19,038 bases of DNA, taken from an uncultured Oscillospiraceae bacterium. GTDB taxonomy: Bacteria > Bacillota > Clostridia > Oscillospirales > Oscillospiraceae. Shown here one piece after another: positions 13,586-19,038 of the stretch (position 1 is its first letter; every line of letters starts with the position of its first letter). Under the pieces are notes generated by a model that worked only from the letters and a program-made list of their open reading frames with translations, ran no database searches and was not told the origin of the DNA. Location: assembly GCA_934661715.1 (NCBI GenBank), contig CAKUJL010000004.1:1-19038 (forward strand), in the 5' to 3' direction. Both the position numbers and the translations under genes were made by a program.

Positions 13586-15706
13586 TTGGCAAGACGATCG
13601 AAATTCCGTATGGTGGTGCTCATCGCCATCATCGTATCCGTTATGTGCGTGTTTCTCATGCGCATGTATGCCCTCGCGGCCGTCAGCCCCGACGAGCGGG
13701 CCGTGGCGGACGCCGACTCCATGACGTATCTGACGACGGTCGAGGGAGCCAGAGGCTGCATTTTAGACCGCAACGGCAATGTGCTGGTCTCGAACCGCGC
13801 GACCTACAACATTGTCATCGTCAACTTCGTGCTCTTCAACTCCCCGAGCCCGAACGAGAACATTCTGAAGCTTTTGCAGATGTGCCAGACGCTCGGCATC
13901 GAGTGCCAGAGCCACTTCCCGGTGACGGACACAAGACCGTATGAATACGACATGCAGAGTCTGAGCACCACCTGGCAGAACTATTTCCGCATGTTCCTCA
14001 ACTACAAGGACTACGACCTCGACGTTTCGGCGTCGACGCTGATGCGGAACCTGCGCGAGGCGTATAAAATTCCGAACGACTGGCCGCAGGAGGACGTCTA
14101 CAAGGTCATCGCGGTCCGCTACGAGCTCGAGCTTCGAAGCGTGGAGAATACGGGACTGGAAAACTACATTCTCGCCTCCGACGTGGACGCGGAGTCTCTG
14201 GCGGCGGTCGTGGAGCTCGGCATTCCGGGCGTCATCGTCCAGTCCGGCACGGTGCGCGAATACAAGACGACGTATGCCGCGCATCTTCTCGGTACGCTCG
14301 GCGCGATGGAGCCCGCGGACTGGGAAACGTACCAGAACGACCCCGACTACTCGATGAACGCGATGATCGGCAAGACCGGCATCGAAAAGGCGTTTGAGCA
14401 GTATCTGCACGGGAAGTCCGGTCGCAAGCGCACGACGGTCTCGGCAGACGGCGACGTTCTGAGTGAGTCGTACCTGAGTCTTCCCGAGCCCGGCAACAAC
14501 GTCGAAACGACGATCGATATTACCTTACAGGCCACAGCCGAGCAGGCGCTCGAGAAGGTCATTCTGGACCTGCGCGAAAACGGCGTCGGCAAGAACAAGG
14601 AAGGCAAGGATGCCAAGGGCGGCGCGGTCGTCGTCCAGCAGGTGAAAACCGGCGAGGTTCTGGCCTGCGCAAGCTATCCGACCTTTAACCTGGCTACCTA
14701 CCGGCAGGATTTCAAGGAGCTCAGCGAAGACGAATATGCGCCGCTTATTAACCGCGCCCTCGGTCTTGCGTATCCGCCGGGCTCCATTTACAAGATGGTT
14801 ACGGCCATCGCGGCCATCGACTACGGCCACTACAGCCCCTATCAGATCATCGTCGACAAGGGCCTTTATACCTTCTACGACTCGTTCCAGCCGAAGTGCT
14901 ACGTCTGGTCGAGAGCCACGGGCGCAACGCACGGCTCGATCGATATGCGGCAGGCCATCGCGCACTCGTGCAACTACTATTTCTATGAGGTTGGCCGCGT
15001 GACGTATGACACGGCGCAGAAGGAGATCGGCGAAAACCCGTTTGACATCGTTGCAAAGGCGCTCGGTCTCGGCGAGCCCACGGGCGTGGAGCTCGACGAG
15101 GAGATCGGTATGCGGGCCAACGCCGAAAACAAGAAAAAGCTCTATGAGACCTCGCAGGATACCTCGTGGTACGGCGGCGACGTTTTGCAGGCCGTCATCG
15201 GCCAGAGTTTGAACCAGTTTACGCCGATGCAGATGTGCTCTTACGTGCAGGCCCTTGCCAATCAGGGCACGCGCTATGAGGCGACGTTCTTATCGCGCGT
15301 CATTTCGTGGGACTATCAGGAGCTCATTGAAGAGCACCAGCCGACGATCGCAAGCCAGCTTGAAATGTCCGACGACGCCAAGCTCTGCGTCTCCGAGGGC
15401 ATGTACATGACCACGCAGGAGGGCACCGCCGAGGAATATCTCAAGTATTACCCCGTGAAGGTCGCCTGTAAGACCGGCACCGCGCAGTGGCAGGGCACGA
15501 CGTCCTCCGGCGCGTTCGGCGGCTCGGACCATGCGTCGTTCGTTCTCTACGCCCCCGCGGATGATCCCGAGATCGCCATCGCGGTCTATGTGGAGAAGGG
15601 CTCGAAGGGCGGCAATCTGGCGAACGTCTGTATCCCGATTCTGGACGCCTATTTTTCTTCTACCACGCATTATGAAACGGTCATGACGGAAAATGCCGCC
15701 GACTGA
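13586..15706 (+). CDS. mrdA: Penicillin-binding protein 2, class B transpeptidase
   Basis: Elongation-specific D,D-transpeptidase that cross-links lateral wall peptidoglycan, 706 aa, inserted by one N-terminal membrane helix (about 9-30). The dimerization/linker region opens with GCILDRNGNVLVSN. The transpeptidase domain shows all three penicillin-binding motifs: S400-x-x-K403 (PPGSIYK), S461-C-N463, and K629-T-G631. Length is somewhat above the usual 600-650 because of a long pedestal region (about 85-190). No PASTA repeats are present, which separates it from the division PBP/SpoVD type. The start is TTG at 13586, directly after mreD; a later ATG (near 13610) would remove basic residues before the helix. 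It forms a module with mreC/mreD; the partner rodA is not in the window. Confidence 0.93.
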   Translation: MARRSKFRMVVLIAIIVSVMCVFLMRMYALAAVSPDERAVADADSMTYLTTVEGARGCILDRNGNVLVSNRATYNIVIVNFVLFNSPSPNENILKLLQMCQTLGIECQSHFPVTDTRPYEYDMQSLSTTWQNYFRMFLNYKDYDLDVSASTLMRNLREAYKIPNDWPQEDVYKVIAVRYELELRSVENTGLENYILASDVDAESLAAVVELGIPGVIVQSGTVREYKTTYAAHLLGTLGAMEPADWETYQNDPDYSMNAMIGKTGIEKAFEQYLHGKSGRKRTTVSADGDVLSESYLSLPEPGNNVETTIDITLQATAEQALEKVILDLRENGVGKNKEGKDAKGGAVVVQQVKTGEVLACASYPTFNLATYRQDFKELSEDEYAPLINRALGLAYPPGSIYKMVTAIAAIDYGHYSPYQIIVDKGLYTFYDSFQPKCYVWSRATGATHGSIDMRQAIAHSCNYYFYEVGRVTYDTAQKEIGENPFDIVAKALGLGEPTGVELDEEIGMRANAENKKKLYETSQDTSWYGGDVLQAVIGQSLNQFTPMQMCSYVQALANQGTRYEATFLSRVISWDYQELIEEHQPTIASQLEMSDDAKLCVSEGMYMTTQEGTAEEYLKYYPVKVACKTGTAQWQGTTSSGAFGGSDHASFVLYAPADDPEIAIAVYVEKGSKGGNLANVCIPILDAYFSSTTHYETVMTENAAD

Positions 15707-15735
15707 TTGAAAACAGCATCCCCGATTCTACTTGA

Positions 15736-15749
15736 AAGAGGAAACTCTT
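15736..15749 (+). other. Hairpin covering the lepA ribosome binding site
   Basis: AAGAG (15736-15740) pairs with CTCTT (15745-15749) across a GAAA tetraloop of the GNRA type. The stem ends directly at the lepA ATG and contains the AGAGGA Shine-Dalgarno bases. The stem is only 5 bp, so stability is modest. Confidence 0.4.
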
Positions 15750-17558
15750 ATGACGGACCTTTCCAAAATCAGAAATTTTTCCATCGTCGCGCACATTGAC
15801 CACGGCAAGTCGACGCTGGCAGACCGCCTTTTGGAGCAGTGCAACACGGTCGACAAGCGCGAAATGGAGGACCAGATCCTGGACTCCATGGATCTGGAGC
15901 GTGAGCGAGGCATCACCATCAAGGCTAGAGCCGTCCGGCTCGATTACCGCGCGGACGATGGGGTCGACTACGTTCTGAACCTCATCGACACGCCGGGCCA
16001 CGTGGACTTTAACTACGAGGTCTCCCGGAGCTTATCCGCCTGCGAGGGCGCGGTGCTGGTCGTCGACGCGTCGCAGGGCATTGAGGCGCAGACGCTTGCA
16101 AACACGTATCTCGCGATCGACAACGGCCTCGAAGTTCTGCCGGTCGTCAACAAAATCGATCTCCCCGCGGCAAGACCCGAAGAGGTCAAGCACGAAATTG
16201 AAGACGTTATTGGACTTCCTGCCATGGACGCGCCCGAAATTTCGGCGAAAAACGGCATCAACATCCATTCCGTTCTCGAGATGATCGTAAAAGACGTTCC
16301 CGCACCGAAGGGAGACCGCGAAGCGCCCTTGCAGTGTTTGATCTTCGACAGCCAGTACGATTCCTACCGCGGCGCGATCGTCTACATGCGCGTGGTCAAC
16401 GGCGTTGTAAAGCCCGGCATGGACATCAAGATGATGTCGACCGGCGCTGTATATAAGGTCGTCGAGGTCGGCTACCTGCATCCGCTGGGCATGCGTCCGG
16501 CAGACGCGCTGGGAGCCGGCGAGGTCGGCTATCTGACGGCGTCTATCAAGACGGTCTCGGATACGAGAGTCGGCGATACCATCACAACGGTCGAAAAGCC
16601 CGCCGAAAAGGCGCTTCCGGGCTACAAGCAGGCCCAGCCGATGGTCTTCTCGGGCGTGTATCCGGCGGACGGCTCGAAATATCAGGATCTGCGCGACGCG
16701 CTCGAGAAGCTCAAGCTCAACGACGCGTCCATGTCCTACACGCAGGAAAACTCGATTGCGCTCGGCTTCGGCTTCCGGTGTGGCTTTTTGGGACTGCTGC
16801 ACATGGAGATCATTCTCGAGCGATTGGAGCGCGAGTATAATCTGGACCTCATTACAACGGCTCCCAACGTCGTCTACCAGATCACGAAGACCGACGGCAC
16901 GGAGCTGGAGGTCTACACGCCGCTCAATTACCCGGACCCGGCGGAAATTGCCGAGGCCAAAGAGCCGTATGCGAAGGTGAACCTCATCACGCCGCCTGAG
17001 TATGTGGGCGCGATCATGGATCTGTGCACGAACCGGCGCGGCGAATTCAAGGACATGAAGTATCTTGACACCACGCGCGTGGAGCTTCACTACTCGATGC
17101 CGCTCAACGAAATTATTTACGACTTTTTTGACGCGCTCAAGTCCAGAACACGCGGCTACGGCTCTTTGGACTATGAGCTCGAGGGCTACCGCACGTCGAA
17201 GCTTGTAAAGCTCGATATCCTGCTCAACGGCGAAATTGTCGATGCGCTGAGCTTCATCCTCTTCGCGGACAACGCCTATGCAAGAGCGCGTAAGATCTGC
17301 GAAAAGCTCAAGGAGAATATCCCGCGCCAGATGTTCGAAATCCCGGTGCAGGCGGCCGTCGGCGGCAAGATCATCGCCAGAGAGACCATCAAGGCCCTGC
17401 GCAAGGACGTGCTTGCAAAGTGCTACGGCGGCGATATCACCCGAAAGAAGAAGCTGCTCGAAAAACAGAAGGAAGGCAAGAAACGTATGCGCACGTTCGG
17501 TACCGTCGCGGTGCCGTCCGAGGCGTTCATGGCGGTGTTGAAGCTTGATGAAGAATAA
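15750..17558 (+). CDS. lepA: Elongation factor 4 (LepA)
   Basis: Ribosome-bound translational GTPase, 602 aa, implicated in back-translocation and 30S assembly or initiation. The G domain shows G1 AHIDHGKST (14-22), switch I ERGITIK (52-58), G3 D80TPGH84, G4 N134KID137 and the G5-like SAKNG. EF-G-like domains follow (about 190-480) with [16 protein letters not shown]. The LepA-specific C-terminal domain (about 485-600, [16 protein letters not shown] and [11 protein letters not shown]) confirms the subfamily over EF-G or BipA. The ATG at 15750 is chosen over the in-frame TTG at 15732 since it fits family length and has AGAGGAAA just upstream. It lies 43 nt after PBP2. Confidence 0.97.
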   Translation: MTDLSKIRNFSIVAHIDHGKSTLADRLLEQCNTVDKREMEDQILDSMDLERERGITIKARAVRLDYRADDGVDYVLNLIDTPGHVDFNYEVSRSLSACEGAVLVVDASQGIEAQTLANTYLAIDNGLEVLPVVNKIDLPAARPEEVKHEIEDVIGLPAMDAPEISAKNGINIHSVLEMIVKDVPAPKGDREAPLQCLIFDSQYDSYRGAIVYMRVVNGVVKPGMDIKMMSTGAVYKVVEVGYLHPLGMRPADALGAGEVGYLTASIKTVSDTRVGDTITTVEKPAEKALPGYKQAQPMVFSGVYPADGSKYQDLRDALEKLKLNDASMSYTQENSIALGFGFRCGFLGLLHMEIILERLEREYNLDLITTAPNVVYQITKTDGTELEVYTPLNYPDPAEIAEAKEPYAKVNLITPPEYVGAIMDLCTNRRGEFKDMKYLDTTRVELHYSMPLNEIIYDFFDALKSRTRGYGSLDYELEGYRTSKLVKLDILLNGEIVDALSFILFADNAYARARKICEKLKENIPRQMFEIPVQAAVGGKIIARETIKALRKDVLAKCYGGDITRKKKLLEKQKEGKKRMRTFGTVAVPSEAFMAVLKLDEE

Positions 17559-18771
17559 ACTTGGACGCGCGGTGGGCGGCGTGCAGATCATCCAGAGCAA
17601 AAAGAAGAGCCTCGGGATCTACGTCCACATTCCCTTTTGCCGCAGCAAATGCGAATACTGCGATTTTTACTCCATTCCCGGCGCACGCAGCAAGGAGCTG
17701 ATGACAAGGTACTTGGACGCCGTCATCGCCCACATCCGCGAGTCCGCGCCCTGCGCCGTGGGCTATGAGGTCGACACGGTCTACTTTGGAGGCGGCACGC
17801 CGTCGTTTTTTGGCGCGACGGGCCTGAGCCGGATCTTTGCCGAAATTGACCGGCGCTTTGATGTCAGCCGCGACGCGGAGGTGACGCTGGAGGCAAACCC
17901 CGACTCGGTGACGCTTCCGATGCTCATGCAGCTGCGGCGGGCGGGCTTTAACCGCATTTCCATCGGCGTGCAGACCGATATTGACGAGCAGCTGAAGGCT
18001 CTGGGAAGGCCGCACAACTACAAGCAGGCGCAGCAGGCCGTCTCGATGGCCCGGCGTGCGGGCTTTGACAATGTGTCGGTCGACCTCATGTTCGGCCTTC
18101 CGAACCAGACCAGAGAATCGTGGATGCAGACGCTCCGGAACGTCATCGATCTCAAGGCGGATCACATTTCCTGCTATGGGCTGAAAGTGGAGCCCGGCAC
18201 GAAGCTCTATGAATACCGCACGTGCGCAAACCTTCCCGACGACGACGCGCAGGCGGATATGTATTTCTACGCCGTGGAGACGCTCGAGCAGTTCGGCTAT
18301 CACCAGTACGAAATATCGAACTTCGCCAAGGACGGCTATATCTGTCGGCACAACATGAAATACTGGACGGGAGACGAATACCTCGGCTTCGGCCCGTGCG
18401 CCGCGTCGGATTTTGCCGGAAAGCGCTTTACCATCGAGGCGAACATCGAAAAGTATATGGATGGCGTTCTGAACAAGGGCGCGATTTTGTCTGAGTGCGA
18501 GACCGTCCCGATGCGAGAACGCGCGGGAGAATACCTGATGCTCCGGCTGCGCACGGTCGACGGCGTGGAAGAAGGCGAGTATACAAAATCGTTCCTGCTT
18601 CCCTTTGCGCCGCTGGAAGAGGTCTTTCAGAAGCTCTCGAAGCAGGACCTGTGCAAAAACGTCTCAGGCAGGTGGCGGCTGACCCCGAAGGGCTTCATGC
18701 TGTCAAATTCCATTATCGTGCTTCTTTTGGAGCAGCAGCAGAAATCCAAACCGCTCACGCAGAAAAAGTGA
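17548..18771 (+). CDS. hemW: HemW-type radical SAM haem chaperone (HemN-like)
   Basis: Radical SAM protein, 407 aa, long annotated as oxygen-independent coproporphyrinogen III oxidase; HemW proteins are now regarded as haem-binding chaperones. The cluster motif C31xxxC35xxC38 ([14 protein letters not shown]) has the HemW spacing without the extra fourth Cys of HemN (CxxxCxxCxC). FGGGTPS, EANPDSV and NRISIGVQT are typical of the HemN/HemW superfamily; a HemN_C-like winged region lies at about 300-395. The ATG at 17548 lies inside the end of lepA (11-nt overlap) and lacks a clear ribosome binding site, so the true start may be a later GTG nearer residue 10-15. lepA-hemW order is common in Firmicutes. 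Confidence 0.9.
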   Translation: MKNKLGRAVGGVQIIQSKKKSLGIYVHIPFCRSKCEYCDFYSIPGARSKELMTRYLDAVIAHIRESAPCAVGYEVDTVYFGGGTPSFFGATGLSRIFAEIDRRFDVSRDAEVTLEANPDSVTLPMLMQLRRAGFNRISIGVQTDIDEQLKALGRPHNYKQAQQAVSMARRAGFDNVSVDLMFGLPNQTRESWMQTLRNVIDLKADHISCYGLKVEPGTKLYEYRTCANLPDDDAQADMYFYAVETLEQFGYHQYEISNFAKDGYICRHNMKYWTGDEYLGFGPCAASDFAGKRFTIEANIEKYMDGVLNKGAILSECETVPMRERAGEYLMLRLRTVDGVEEGEYTKSFLLPFAPLEEVFQKLSKQDLCKNVSGRWRLTPKGFMLSNSIIVLLLEQQQKSKPLTQKK

Positions 18772-18810
18772 CGCCCTGCCGCATTTTCCGGCCAACCGGG
18801 CAAAAAAGAA

Positions 18811-18840
18811 TTGACAAACCGGGGGTCAATCCGGTATAAT
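18811..18840 (+). promoter_or_regulatory. Strong promoter of rpmH
   Basis: A perfect TTGACA (18811-18816) and perfect TATAAT (18835-18840) are separated by 18 nt. Transcription should start near 18847, leaving a leader of about 97 nt. The spacer holds GTCAA, which mirrors TTGAC of the -35 box as a small inverted repeat. Confidence 0.85.
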
Positions 18841-18851
18841 ATCCATCGTAT

Positions 18852-18911
18852 GTTCCCGAGGTTCACCCTGGGAACCTGAAACGGTCTCGCTGCGGCTGCG
18901 CCCGGCGCAGC
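18852..18911 (+). promoter_or_regulatory. Structured leader of rpmH
   Basis: Two left arms compete for one right arm: GTTCCC (18852-18857) with GGGAAC (18870-18875), or AGGTTC (18859-18864) with GAACCT (18872-18877). Further on, GCTGCGC (18895-18901) pairs with GCGCAGC (18905-18911) over a 3-nt loop, and a TTTTT run (18923-18927) follows about 12 nt later. Regulatory function is not established. Confidence 0.4.
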
Positions 18912-18943
18912 TGTTGAGCATATTTTTACAGGAGGTGTAGACA

Positions 18944-19038
18944 ATGTCGACTGTTCGTACCTATCAGCCCAAGAAGCGCCAGAGATCCAAAGTGCATGGT
19001 TTCAGAAAGAGAATGGCTACCGCCAACGGCCGCAAGGT
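18944..19038 (+). CDS. rpmH: Ribosomal protein bL34 (partial, cut by window end)
   Basis: Small basic protein of the large ribosomal subunit; 31 complete codons are present before the window ends (the whole protein is usually about 44-48 aa). The conserved L34 core [19 protein letters not shown] begins at residue 6, followed by ATANGRK. The N-terminus MSTVR is a few residues longer than the common MKR start. The ATG follows an AGGAGGTG site. In most bacteria rpmH lies beside dnaA and leads an rnpA-yidC operon; here the gene upstream is hemW, and what follows is outside the window. Confidence 0.96.
   Translation, partial: MSTVRTYQPKKRQRSKVHGFRKRMATANGRK

Noticed and set aside
16032..17600. 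522-codon minus-strand frame opposite lepA
   Set aside because: Antisense shadow of a highly conserved GTPase gene; its composition is Arg/Val/Asp-rich and shows no recognisable domain.
18772..18943. Possible replication origin next to rpmH
   Set aside because: No DnaA boxes (TTATCCACA-like), no AT-rich unwinding element and no dnaA in the window.

Overview
The window looks like a chromosomal segment from a GC-rich, low-branching clostridial Firmicute, most like a gut Oscillospiraceae/Ruminococcaceae bacterium. Supporting signs are strong AGGAGG-type ribosome binding sites, TTGACA/TATAAT promoters, a rubrerythrin typical of anaerobes, a Gram-positive lipoprotein-anchored zinc ABC transporter, and an rpmH product with the conserved bacterial L34 core. 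Nearly all of the sequence is coding. I see no tRNA, rRNA, CRISPR array, insertion sequence or prophage. Taxonomy is inference from gene style only.

Layout. (1) 39-1028 (-): a DEDD-type 3'-5' exonuclease with a zinc-knuckle-like segment and a very basic tail, read from its own promoter. (2) 1210-1953 (+): an amidase_3/SH3 cell-wall hydrolase whose stop codon overlaps that of the convergent rubrerythrin gene (1950-2555, -). (3) 2697-5136 (+): a tightly coupled znuA-znuC-znuB zinc uptake operon with two 4-nt ATGA overlaps. (4) 5137-5390: a gene-free, highly structured spacer with two terminator-like hairpins and a run of further perfect inverted repeats. (5) 5391-9232 (-): a four-gene operon read from a good promoter at 9263-9291. 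In transcription order it encodes an ATP-grasp ligase, a PHP phosphoesterase with a Cys-rich tail, a polysaccharide deacetylase with SLH-like repeats, and a LUD-domain protein. (6) 9483-18771 (+): a long co-directional housekeeping run of U32 hydroxylase/peptidase, maf, mreC, mreD, PBP2, lepA and hemW. (7) 18944-end (+): rpmH, cut by the window edge, with a near-consensus promoter and a structured leader.

How the genes fit together. The maf-mreC-mreD-PBP2 block is a cell elongation (rod-shape) module, here without mreB or rodA. lepA and hemW follow as in many Firmicutes, but the usual hrcA-grpE-dnaK genes do not come next; rpmH does. No dnaA or DnaA-box cluster is visible beside rpmH, so the classic origin-proximal arrangement is not seen in this window.

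The least explained parts are the ATP-grasp/PHP/deacetylase/LUD operon, the palindromic spacer at 5143-5348, the perfect 11-bp dyad abutting the rubrerythrin ribosome binding site, and several small hairpins at translation-control positions (mreC stop, lepA start, rpmH leader). None of these is proven to be a new system from sequence alone.
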